Below are positions 17,859 through 25,558 of a DNA stretch of 64,000 nucleotides, piece after piece. The position numbers and the translations under genes were made by a program. Origin of the DNA: UBA1731 sp964567665 (GTDB taxonomy: Bacteria; Verrucomicrobiota; Kiritimatiellia; RFP12; UBA1067); contig CAZMNN010000001.1 of the NCBI GenBank assembly GCA_964567665.1, forward strand, positions 1-64,000, written 5' to 3'. Under the pieces are notes generated by a model. That model was not told where the DNA came from and made no database searches. It saw only the letters and a program-made list of their open reading frames with translations. Each line of letters starts with the position of its first letter. Positions within the stretch are counted from its first letter, which is position 1.

Positions 17859-17867
17859 AATATAGCA
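17859..17867 (-). promoter_or_regulatory. extended -10 promoter of the GDSL operon, predicted leaderless
   Basis: TGCTATATT on the minus strand, 7 bases before the ATG at 17851. No -35 match, consistent with dependence on the activator encoded next door. Confidence 0.65.
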
Positions 17868-17888
17868 CATGGCAGCGCGGAAATGAAT

Positions 17889-17925
17889 GACGATTCCGAT
17901 AAAAGTTCATTGACAATTCCGACAA
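17889..17925. promoter_or_regulatory. direct-repeat operator candidate for the XylR-type regulator
   Basis: GACGATTCCGATAA at 17889-17902 and GACAATTCCGACAA at 17912-17925 match at 12 of 14 positions and are offset by 23 bases, about two helical turns. They sit between the divergent promoters, 25 bases upstream of the GDSL -10. AraC/XylR proteins commonly bind such direct repeats. Confidence 0.5.
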
Positions 17926-17949
17926 GCCAGTCCAAGCGGAGAACCTTTA

Positions 17950-17958
17950 TGCTACAAT
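17950..17958 (+). promoter_or_regulatory. extended -10 promoter of the XylR-type regulator, predicted leaderless
   Basis: TGCTACAAT on the plus strand with 7 bases between the hexamer and the ATG at 17966. Confidence 0.65.
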
Positions 17959-17965
17959 CTGTCGC

Positions 17966-19147
17966 ATGAGCAAAAGCGTCATCCTCTCCTTTCGAACCGT
18001 CAATCCGGCCAGCATAGACGTTCTTGCAGGCGTCCTTGACTACATCCGGGAAAGGCAGCATCCATGGAATGTCCGGCTGATTACGCCACCTTTGACGCTC
18101 ACTCGCACACTTGTCGAATCCGCCCGTTCCGATGGCATTGACGGCATCCTTGTCAACCACCCGCTCTCCAATGAACTTGGAGTCACCCTGCGCGACGTAC
18201 AGATGCCGCTTGTCGCTCTCGGCAACACGGACGACCGGCTTTGCAGACGGCGGCAGTCCGTAGTGTTTCTCGGCGCAGACGACCGCCTGATAGGACGGAT
18301 GGCCGCGCAATATTTCCTCTCGCTCGGACGCTTTCGCTCGTTCGCCTTTCTGCCAGACATCCCCGCCACACGCTGGTCACGCCTCCGTCTGCGCGGCTAC
18401 CGATGCGAACTCCAGATGCACGGACACACCGTCCGCGTATTCTCTACTGTGGCGTCCTTTTGCACCTCCACATACAATGAGGCGCTTCAGCGCTATCTGC
18501 TGGCGCTGCCGAAGCCGTCCGCACTCCTTCTCGCCGGCGACTACCACAGCACCAGTGCATTTGAAGCCTGCAAGGCGGCCGGATTGCGCATTCCAGGTGA
18601 CGTCTCCGTTCTCGGAGTTGACAACAACCCCATCTTCTGCGAAACATCCGTCCCAAGCCTGTCCAGCGTCGCTCCCGACTACCGTCGGGAGGGCTACGAG
18701 GGCGCCTGTGCCTTAGAGCGGCTGATGCGTCTTCACACGCCGTCCCTCCGCCCGCAAGTCCTGTGGATTCCGCCACGGCGCATAGTGGTGCGCGATTCGA
18801 CCTGCCAACTGAACCTCGGCGCATCGCTTGTTGAGCGTGCGCTGAACTACATCGCAGCAAATGCGCAGTCGCCGATCACCGTGGCGGATGTCGCACGTCA
18901 TCTCGGCGTATCGCAGTCTCTGCTCAACCTGCGTTTCCGGCAGCACGAAAAGACCAGCGTCTACGCCAGCATCATCAACGCCCGGCTCGAACGTGTGTCC
19001 AAACTGCTTCGCGAAACGGACGCATCAATCGTCCACATCGCAGAACAGTGCGGTTTTTCGTCCGCCACACAGCTTACGCGCCTGTACAAGCTCAAGCGCG
19101 GTCATCCTCCGTCACACAGCCGTCTGCTCAGATCTTCCGGAAAGTGA
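17966..19147 (+). CDS. XylR-type transcription regulator (LacI-like sensor plus AraC DNA-binding domain)
   Basis: 393 residues. Residues 1-280 form a periplasmic-binding-protein-like sensor of the LacI/XylR kind (LSFRTVNPASIDVLAGVLDY, DGIDGILVNHP, GDYHSTSAFEACKAAG, VPSLSSVAPDYRREGYEGA). Residues about 290-390 are an AraC double helix-turn-helix: ITVADVARHLGVSQSLLNLRF and IVHIAEQCGFSSATQLTRLYK. It should bind a sugar and then activate the divergent GDSL, beta-helix and metallophosphatase operon; the direct repeats at 17889-17925 are the likely site. The sugar is unknown; xylose or xylo-oligosaccharide is only a family-based guess. It is one of only three plus-strand genes in the window. Confidence 0.88.
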   Translation: MSKSVILSFRTVNPASIDVLAGVLDYIRERQHPWNVRLITPPLTLTRTLVESARSDGIDGILVNHPLSNELGVTLRDVQMPLVALGNTDDRLCRRRQSVVFLGADDRLIGRMAAQYFLSLGRFRSFAFLPDIPATRWSRLRLRGYRCELQMHGHTVRVFSTVASFCTSTYNEALQRYLLALPKPSALLLAGDYHSTSAFEACKAAGLRIPGDVSVLGVDNNPIFCETSVPSLSSVAPDYRREGYEGACALERLMRLHTPSLRPQVLWIPPRRIVVRDSTCQLNLGASLVERALNYIAANAQSPITVADVARHLGVSQSLLNLRFRQHEKTSVYASIINARLERVSKLLRETDASIVHIAEQCGFSSATQLTRLYKLKRGHPPSHSRLLRSSGK

Positions 19148-19174
19148 CGCGCCGCCGGACAGAGTGGTGTCCCG

Positions 19175-20626
19175 TCATTTCACGCGCTGGCCGCACTTGC
19201 CGAGAAAACGGAGATGCGAAAGCACCGGCGGCAACGTCGCGAGCTGGCAAAGGATGTCGGAGGCTGGCAACGCGAGCCACACTCCGAGCGTAGGCGCAAA
19301 GAGTCCGGTCTTGGACGCCATCAGCGGCAGCAGCCATATGCACGGCAGCAGACATCCCCCCTGCCGCAGCATCGAAAGGAATATCGCCGTGCGCGGATGG
19401 CCTATGGACTGAAAATACGTAGTCGCGACCACGTTGATGGAGATTGCCCATATCATAGAGTTGGCTATCGAAAGGTCGTGCGCAGCGGTCTCAAGCAGCG
19501 CAGAGTTGCCGCCCTCAACGAAAATCCTTGCGAGAATCCTCGGAAACGGCGGTATCACCTGGATGGCGCAGGCGACTGCGCAGATGGCGGTCGTGATCCA
19601 GAATCCGAGCAGGAGCGCCTGCCTCACCCGCATGAAGTTCCGCGCCCCCCAGTTGTATCCAAGAATCGGCTGTATGCCCTGCTGTGTGCCGAACATCGGC
19701 ATCAGCGTGATGATCATTACGCTCTGGAAGACGCCGAGGGACGCCACCTGCATCGTCGCCGAAGCCTCGTCCTGCGCCCAGTGCGCGAACGCCGCCGCAA
19801 GGGAAAGGTTTATCAGAGCGCCCATCAGCTGCTGCAGGAACGGAGCCAAGCCGATTCCAACTGGTTTGACGAAAAGCCCTTTGTGGAAACCGATGCGCCT
19901 AAACCTGAACTTCACGGTGCTGCGCCCGCGCAGGTAGTAGCCGGCGGCGCAGAGGAAACTGAGGAACATCGCAATGTTCGTGGCCCATGCCGCACCCTCA
20001 ATTCCGTGCGGCGCAATCCTTACGCCGAGCGACGGCAGATCCACGCCGAAGATGAACAGCGGATCGAGCAGCAGGTTTGCGCAGAAGCCGACGACCATGC
20101 AGACCATCGAGTTCACCGCGTTCCCCTCCGCCCGCATCATCGCGGAAAGACCGAACGCAAGGTGGCTGAATATCATCGGGAACACGACAAGCCGCAGGTA
20201 TCCCTTCGCGGCGGCGAACGCCGCTGGGGACACCTTTCCGCCGCCGCACCAGTTCAGCACCGTGTCGGCATTGAAGAACACAAGCGGCGACAGGACAAGA
20301 AAGAACAGCAGCTTGAACGCCACAAGCTGTCCGAGGAGCTTTTCGCACGCCACGCGATTCCCCTCGCCAAGACGCAAAGAGAGAACCGCCGAATGTCCTG
20401 CGCCGACAAACACCCCGAACGCTCCGAAGAGCATCATCACCGGAAACGTGAGCGTGAGGCCGGCCATCGCCGCCTCCCCGCATCCGCGACCGATGTAGAA
20501 CCGGTCGACCACGGCATAGAGCGCGTTGAGGCTCATCGCCACAAGCGCCGGCCAGGAATACCTGAAAAGCAACGGCCCCAACGGGGCCGTTGCCAGTTCA
20601 TCCGTCCTTGATGTCCGCTTAGACAC
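19175..20626 (-). CDS. MATE-family efflux transporter
   Basis: 483 residues with about 12 membrane segments. LGPLLFRYSWPALVAMSLNALYAVVDRFYIG matches the family's amino end in two consecutive segments, and ALRAEGN-like AMMRAEGNAVNSM, GIEGAAWAT and GIQPILGYNWGA are diagnostic MATE motifs. It would export cationic compounds or metabolites in exchange for Na+ or H+. The best start is GTG 20626, directly abutting the atpK stop, because homology begins within 15 residues. Within those first codons (20565-20593) there is a perfect intrinsic terminator. Next to an ATPase with Na+-type ligands, Na+ coupling is plausible but not shown. Confidence 0.9.
   Translation of the reverse strand: MSKRTSRTDELATAPLGPLLFRYSWPALVAMSLNALYAVVDRFYIGRGCGEAAMAGLTLTFPVMMLFGAFGVFVGAGHSAVLSLRLGEGNRVACEKLLGQLVAFKLLFFLVLSPLVFFNADTVLNWCGGGKVSPAAFAAAKGYLRLVVFPMIFSHLAFGLSAMMRAEGNAVNSMVCMVVGFCANLLLDPLFIFGVDLPSLGVRIAPHGIEGAAWATNIAMFLSFLCAAGYYLRGRSTVKFRFRRIGFHKGLFVKPVGIGLAPFLQQLMGALINLSLAAAFAHWAQDEASATMQVASLGVFQSVMIITLMPMFGTQQGIQPILGYNWGARNFMRVRQALLLGFWITTAICAVACAIQVIPPFPRILARIFVEGGNSALLETAAHDLSIANSMIWAISINVVATTYFQSIGHPRTAIFLSMLRQGGCLLPCIWLLPLMASKTGLFAPTLGVWLALPASDILCQLATLPPVLSHLRFLGKCGQRVK
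20565..20593 (-). terminator. intrinsic terminator inside the 5' end of the MATE gene
   Basis: 11-bp perfect inverted repeat, GC-rich (20583-20593 with 20569-20579, 3-base loop), followed on the minus strand by TTTT. It lies 33 bases after the atpK stop, so it should end the ATPase transcript, yet it encodes residues of the MATE N-terminus. Confidence 0.75.
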
Positions 20627-21073
20627 TTACGCTATCTTGCTGAGCGCAATGATCGTGAACACCATCGTGAAGATGGCCACGGTCTCGATGATGCCGAGCG
20701 CCGCGAAATACAGCGTAAGACCCTGCCCCGTCTCAGCCTGCGCATCGCAGGCCGCCGCCGCCACACGCCCCTGCAGGGACGCGGAAAGTCCGACAGCCAA
20801 ACCGGCGAAGATGCCCAGCACCAGAAGCGGAACTCCCGCACCTGCGATGGCCGTCTTGCCGAACATGACGAACATGAGAATCATGCCGTAAAGCGTCTGC
20901 GTGATGGGAGCGCCGACAAGACCCAGCAGGATGAACGGGGCGGGCTTGTTTGCCGCATAGCACTTTTTCCATGCGCCAACGGCGGATGCCGCCGCAAGAC
21001 CTGTCCCGAGCGCCGACCCGGCTGCGCTCAACCCAAGGCACGCAATCGCGCCAGAAACAACCATTACCTCCAT
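20627..21073 (-). CDS. atpK: V-type ATPase subunit K (rotor ring), Na+-type ligand pattern
   Basis: 148 residues, two fused hairpins with four membrane helices, the normal length for a V-type K subunit. The essential carboxylate is E130 in LGIIETVAIF. Residues equivalent to the Na+ ligands of Enterococcus NtpK are present: T58, Q59 and Y62 in PITQTLYG and Q101 in SLQGR. H+-only rings usually lack this set, so the enzyme is probably Na+-coupled; this is family-based inference. The ATG follows AAGGAGTGA. Third gene of the D-I-K unit, 31 bases after atpI. Confidence 0.93.
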   Translation of the reverse strand: MEVMVVSGAIACLGLSAAGSALGTGLAAASAVGAWKKCYAANKPAPFILLGLVGAPITQTLYGMILMFVMFGKTAIAGAGVPLLVLGIFAGLAVGLSASLQGRVAAAACDAQAETGQGLTLYFAALGIIETVAIFTMVFTIIALSKIA

Positions 21074-21104
21074 TTTGTCACTCCTTTTTAGTTGCGAAAT
21101 TCAT

Positions 21105-22850
21105 TCAATGTCTGCGGAACGGGGCAAACGCATACCCCGACCACGAAATGCCCTTGTGGCTGGAGAACTCCAGCGTGTTCAGACGCACCGCATGAACGAG
21201 GATGGATAGCCCCGCCATCGCCAGGTTCAAGCCGTGCCCAAGAAGAAGGATAAGCACCATCGGGACGATCTTCAGCCACAGCGGCAGATCCATTCCGGTG
21301 GCCATCATGTTGAAGTTCTGCGCCACCTTCACGGAGGCCAGCCCCACGGCGAACAGACGCACATAGGAGATGATGTCGCCAAGGGCGCTCATGATGTTCA
21401 GAGGCAACATGCCAAGCTCAATGCCGCGTGTCTTCAGTTCGCTGCCCTTCAGCGTAAAGCCGAATATGCAGACAAGCGACACTCCGAACATCCAGTAGCC
21501 CCACACAGGGATGCCGTCAAAGATTCCGACAATTGAGTTCGTGACGAGGTACATGAACAGCAGCACCCCCGCCCACCCAAACTGGCTCAGGCACGTCCTG
21601 TCGTTCAACATGCAAAGCCCAGTCCAGATCCGTGCCAGCATCAGATGTGAGACGCCGATCGTGAAGCACAGGAGCATCATGTTGTTGTAGGACGGATCGG
21701 CAAGCCATTTGACCGTAGGCCAATCCTGCGCAAACGGCAGCCCCTCACCGAACCAAGTGTTCGACAGGAATCCCCATGCAATCGTCGCGGAGGCGAACAC
21801 CGTCAGGAGCGTAAGCCAGCTTGACACCGCCACGGGCCTTGCTCCGCCGCTCTTCGGCCTGGTCTTGAACCATCCGTACAAGGCCGCCGCAAGAATGATC
21901 GCGCCATACCCGCCATCGCCGACAAGCATCGCGAAAAAGAGCGAGAAATAACACATGAACGGCACAGACACATCCGTCTCCGTATAGCCGGGAGCGATTC
22001 CGAGACCATCAAACATGGCGGTGACCGAACGGAACAGCTTTGGCGGACGTATCAGCGTCGGCGGATTTTCATCAGCATCCGGATTGCGCAGCGCAATGCC
22101 CCAGCCACATTCCTTCGCGGCGCTGCGCAACGCCTCGACACCATCTACCGGCACCCATCCGCGCACGAGCGATATCTGCGGCGCATCAGCGACAGAATCG
22201 TCGGAGAAGCGGTTCGCCGCCATCTCGTCCTTCGCCACCGCAAAGGCGACGGCATCGCGCAGCTGCGGAAACATCCTGACAATGCCGTCCGCATCGGCGG
22301 ACGCGATTCTCGCCGCGAGCCTCGCCTCCTCCGCCTCGGCGTCCGCCAGCCGTCCGCGAAGGACGGCGAGCCGTTCGGAAGGAAGCGGAACAGGGCGCAC
22401 ACCGGCACGTCCGGCCGGCTTGTCTTCGCCATAGATGAAATCGAACGTCCCGTCATCCCACAGCTGAAGCCTTATGCCTGACGATTCAAGCCGTCTGGCA
22501 AGTCCGACGTCAAAATCACCGAATGGCTCATAACGCCTTATTTCGGCACGTAGAGACTCGACCATGCCCTTCGCCGCTTCGCGCTGCCCGTTCAGCGACA
22601 GGATTTCATCGACCGTACCAGGAGCGTCACACTCTGCACCGTTCTGCGGATGACATTCCTTGACGGCTTTCATGACGATCCGCACCGCCCGCTCAGCATC
22701 CTCCAGCTCTCCCTTGGCGACCGTCCCCTCGGATCCGGTGCGCGGAGACAGCTCAAGGTGCACGACCCCAAGATCACGCAACCTGTCAAGAGTGCGTCCG
22801 GCGTCATCCGCAACGCAAAGCAGCATGAGGCGCTTCATCGGAACTATCAT
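21105..22850 (-). CDS. atpI: V-type ATPase subunit I (stator / a-subunit)
   Basis: 581 residues. The N-terminal 290 residues are cytoplasmic, with coiled-coil parts and the usual MIVPMKRLMLLCV start. The C-terminal half has about seven membrane helices including FMCYFSLFFAMLVGDGGYG and ISYVRLFAVGLASVKVAQNFN, the latter carrying the essential Arg (in VRLFA) that faces the rotor glutamate. It forms the ion half-channels. The ATG overlaps the atpD stop as ATGA, so translation is coupled. Length is slightly below many homologues (600-660), mostly in the cytoplasmic arm. Confidence 0.95.
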   Translation of the reverse strand: MIVPMKRLMLLCVADDAGRTLDRLRDLGVVHLELSPRTGSEGTVAKGELEDAERAVRIVMKAVKECHPQNGAECDAPGTVDEILSLNGQREAAKGMVESLRAEIRRYEPFGDFDVGLARRLESSGIRLQLWDDGTFDFIYGEDKPAGRAGVRPVPLPSERLAVLRGRLADAEAEEARLAARIASADADGIVRMFPQLRDAVAFAVAKDEMAANRFSDDSVADAPQISLVRGWVPVDGVEALRSAAKECGWGIALRNPDADENPPTLIRPPKLFRSVTAMFDGLGIAPGYTETDVSVPFMCYFSLFFAMLVGDGGYGAIILAAALYGWFKTRPKSGGARPVAVSSWLTLLTVFASATIAWGFLSNTWFGEGLPFAQDWPTVKWLADPSYNNMMLLCFTIGVSHLMLARIWTGLCMLNDRTCLSQFGWAGVLLFMYLVTNSIVGIFDGIPVWGYWMFGVSLVCIFGFTLKGSELKTRGIELGMLPLNIMSALGDIISYVRLFAVGLASVKVAQNFNMMATGMDLPLWLKIVPMVLILLLGHGLNLAMAGLSILVHAVRLNTLEFSSHKGISWSGYAFAPFRRH

Positions 22851-23470
22851 GCAGCCACCTCCCCGTCTGCGCCGGATTCAGGAGTGCGGCTCTTGGCGAT
22901 CTTGCCGCGTGTTACGGCGGCGGTCTGCTCGTCGCCTATGGCAATCTTGATGACCCGGATGTTCTCCTTGCAGTCCGGAATCTTCACCTTCTCGAAAAGG
23001 TTCACCCGCTGCGAAGTCGTCGCAAGCTCGGCCGTCACGAGAGTGCGCTGCTTCTCAAGCACAAGCCTCTCGCAGCGAAGCGAAAGAATTGCGGTCTGCG
23101 CCTTTACGGCATCTTCAGTCCATGCAGGCGTCGCCCAGGCGTCGATCTCGCCCACATCGGTGTCTATGGATTCGAACACAGGAATCGAAACACCGGCAAT
23201 ATTGGCGGTGCCGGTGTTTACGGACTTCACCTTGACAAGTCCTGAAAGCAGCTCCTCTCCGCCATCGGCAAGAAGGCCGATCCAGGAATCGAGAGCCCTG
23301 CGCTCTTCCATCTCACGCTCGGAGACGCGATCCGCCTTCTGCACTATTCCGGCGATCTCCGCCTGAAGCTGCTGCTTCTTGAGCTGCAGCATCGGCAGAA
23401 ACCGCTGGAACCGCTTGAGGGCGTCCGTCTGAGCCTTCAGCTCCGTCTTTGTGAGCTTTATCTTCGCCAT
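22847..23470 (-). CDS. atpD: V-type ATPase subunit D (central stalk)
   Basis: 207 residues, a long antiparallel coiled coil typical of subunit D, which transmits rotation between the A3B3 head and the rotor ring. Conserved features are LTKTELKAQTDALKRFQRFLP at the N-terminus, where LxLKKQQL follows, and the C-terminal QRVNLFEKVKIP. The ATG at 23470 has a Shine-Dalgarno AAGGAG about 14 bases upstream and an extended -10 at 23500-23508. Genes for A, B, E and the other subunits are absent from the window, so D-I-K is transcribed separately here. Confidence 0.94.
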   Translation of the reverse strand: MAKIKLTKTELKAQTDALKRFQRFLPMLQLKKQQLQAEIAGIVQKADRVSEREMEERRALDSWIGLLADGGEELLSGLVKVKSVNTGTANIAGVSIPVFESIDTDVGEIDAWATPAWTEDAVKAQTAILSLRCERLVLEKQRTLVTAELATTSQRVNLFEKVKIPDCKENIRVIKIAIGDEQTAAVTRGKIAKSRTPESGADGEVAA

Positions 23471-23499
23471 GGCTACAAGGTCATCTCCTTGAGCGCATG

Positions 23500-23508
23500 A
23501 TTATACCA
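23500..23508 (-). promoter_or_regulatory. extended -10 promoter of atpDIK
   Basis: TGGTATAAT on the minus strand, 29 bases upstream of the atpD ATG, leaving a short leader that includes AAGGAG at 23485-23490. Confidence 0.7.
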
Positions 23509-23627
23509 CAACTCCAGCCTGTTGGACGCATCGAAAAAACACCTGCAAACTGCCAATCCTCAACGCAATCTGCGTGGTGATCAGCGACAGTCGGGAATCA
23601 GACAGCCATTGGCATCTTCTTTGAAAC

Positions 23628-24833
23628 TCACTCCATGATTTCGGCTGGCCTCGTCCGCCGCAGATAGACGCACAGCGCGACGGCAAGGCACAGCGACAGC
23701 GTCGAGTTTAGCGAGTCCCAGCAACGGAACGCAACGTCCGACAGCGGAAACGTCCCGCCCATGAACGCGACAGCCCCGTGCCACGCAAGGAGCGCACGCG
23801 AAAGCGAGCAGGCGGACAGCGCGGACAACGCCCAAAGCACACGCGACTGCGGATGGCGCAGAAGCGCGCGCAACAGCGCGAACGCCACAAACCAGCCCAT
23901 CGCATGGCTGTAGGCCTGCGTGTACGTCCAGCAGCAGGATGTGATCGCCGCCGGCATCAGGAAGACAAACCAGTCCTTCTCGCGCCGAACGAGTGCCGTC
24001 AGCGCCACGCAGACCGCCGCGCCGACCAGAAGCCCGGCCCGGATGTCGCCGTCAACCGTCTCCGGCGAGCAGAGAAAATACGGCCACGTCCCGCAGCCGA
24101 AGAAAAAGCCCGTGTTTGCGGCCGGACCCTGGAGAAGCATGTCCACGACCGAGGCCCGGCACAGGATGGCGGCTCCGACCGACAGCAGCAGACACGCCGC
24201 CCCCGCGACGAGGATCGTGCGCCACCGGCGGCGCATGAGCAGCGGAATCGCGAAGATCAAGGCTATCTGCGGCTTGAGCATGGCAACCGCCCAGCAGAAG
24301 CCGGCCAGCGTGTCCATCCCGCGATTGAGCGACCACGCCAGCAGCACAGAAGCCGCCAGGACGGGCAAGGCGAAATTTCCGACGGACACATTCGACCAGA
24401 TCGGATAGGCGACGGCCAGCAGCGCGACGGCGGACGGCAAGAATTCGTCGTTCCCCGCCCTCCCCCGCCACGGAAGAGCGAGCAACAGCAGGAACGAAAG
24501 CCCCATCACCCCGCAGTAGACCGTCCATGCCACGCCCTCGGACATGAACGAGAACGGCAGCATGACGACGTATTCCCACGGCGCATAGGCGTTCACCTGA
24601 CGCGAACAGCCGCTCGGCGGAGCGCCCTCATGCGTGTTCGGATAATACGGCGGAAGGGAAACCTTTTCGCTCCAGACGTCATAGGGATTGATCCGTTGAC
24701 GCACACATGCCAGCTCGTTCATCCGAAGGCTGAAGTCGTAGTGTCCGGCCGGCGGAGAAAAGCACGTCAACGCAAGAACGCCGGCAAAACCTGCCACGAA
24801 GATGGCCGCGCAGACAATGCAGACTTTTTTCAT
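23628..24833 (-). CDS. DUF2029/GT87-like membrane glycosyltransferase
   Basis: 401 residues, about ten membrane helices. The segment FSLRMNELACVRQRINPYD near residue 40 resembles the first external loop of DUF2029 polyprenyl-phosphate-mannose-dependent transferases, with the YAPWEYVVMLPFSF and VAMLKPQIALIFAIPLL segments also typical (KPQ motif). Such enzymes add a sugar from a lipid-linked donor outside the membrane. The ATG overlaps the GT2 stop as ATGA. With the dolichol-phosphate-sugar-synthase-like GT2 and the large membrane protein it would form a complete lipid-sugar donor and transfer module. GC-rich overlapping open frames on the opposite strand are shadows. Confidence 0.8.
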   Translation of the reverse strand: MKKVCIVCAAIFVAGFAGVLALTCFSPPAGHYDFSLRMNELACVRQRINPYDVWSEKVSLPPYYPNTHEGAPPSGCSRQVNAYAPWEYVVMLPFSFMSEGVAWTVYCGVMGLSFLLLLALPWRGRAGNDEFLPSAVALLAVAYPIWSNVSVGNFALPVLAASVLLAWSLNRGMDTLAGFCWAVAMLKPQIALIFAIPLLMRRRWRTILVAGAACLLLSVGAAILCRASVVDMLLQGPAANTGFFFGCGTWPYFLCSPETVDGDIRAGLLVGAAVCVALTALVRREKDWFVFLMPAAITSCCWTYTQAYSHAMGWFVAFALLRALLRHPQSRVLWALSALSACSLSRALLAWHGAVAFMGGTFPLSDVAFRCWDSLNSTLSLCLAVALCVYLRRTRPAEIME

Positions 24834-25558
24834 CTGCGCACCAGCAGATTGTAGCGGAGAATGCACCACAGCGCACGAACGCCATCGCGCCAGCCGATCT
24901 TCTTTCCGTCGAGGAACGTCCTCGGACGATACCGCACCGCACATTCGCACACGCGCCATCCCTTCTGCCGCATACCGTGCGCCACGGCGGCCACGCACTC
25001 CGGCTCGAAGCCAAAGCGCCGCTCCTGCAGATGCGGCGCAATCTCGCGCATCACTTCTCGCGTGAACATCTTGTAGCACGTCTCCATGTCCGTCAGAGCC
25101 AAGTCGGAGGCGACATTTGAGCAGAGCGTCAGAAACTTGTTCATCGTTGAATGCCACCAGCGCAGGACACGACGCTCATGCTGCTGCAGATAGCGCGAAC
25201 CGAAGACGACATCCGCCTCGCCAGCGAGAAGCGGCCTCAGCATCTTCAGGAAGTCCTGCGGATCGTACTCGAGATCCGCGTCCTGAACGCACACGAAATC
25301 ACCTGTCGCAGACAGAAAGCCGGTCTTGAGCGCCGCGCCCTTGCCCTGATTGGACGAGTGGCGCAGAACACGCACGGACGTGGACGCCGCCGCCAGCGTC
25401 TCGGCGACAGCCAGGCTTCCGTCCGTCGAACAGTCATCGACAATCAGGACTTCCATCGCGAGGCCGTCCGACGCAAGCCCCTCCACGGCCGCGACAATCC
25501 CCCCCAACGTGGTTGCCTCGTTGTAGCATGGAATGACGCCGGAAAGGGTCTTCTTCAT
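24830..25558 (-). CDS. family 2 glycosyltransferase, polyprenyl-phosphate-sugar synthase type
   Basis: 242 residues with the GT2/GT-A fold: VIPCYNEATTLGGIV, VLIVDDCSTDGS, NQGKGAALKTGF and QDADLEYDPQDF (the DxD-type metal site), then METCYKMFTREVM and ERRFGFEPE. No membrane helix, so it is probably a soluble or peripheral synthase making polyprenyl-phosphate-hexose from a nucleotide sugar, the donor the neighbouring membrane transferases need. Its ATG overlaps the upstream gene stop as ATGA; just before that junction lies a 15-base poly-G tract (25566-25580), so its translation may vary. Confidence 0.9.
   Translation of the reverse strand: MKKTLSGVIPCYNEATTLGGIVAAVEGLASDGLAMEVLIVDDCSTDGSLAVAETLAAASTSVRVLRHSSNQGKGAALKTGFLSATGDFVCVQDADLEYDPQDFLKMLRPLLAGEADVVFGSRYLQQHERRVLRWWHSTMNKFLTLCSNVASDLALTDMETCYKMFTREVMREIAPHLQERRFGFEPECVAAVAHGMRQKGWRVCECAVRYRPRTFLDGKKIGWRDGVRALWCILRYNLLVRR

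Noticed and set aside
23778..24854. Long plus-strand open frame opposite the GT87-like gene
   Set aside because: Composition is dominated by Arg, His and Gln, typical of the complement of a hydrophobic GC-rich gene.
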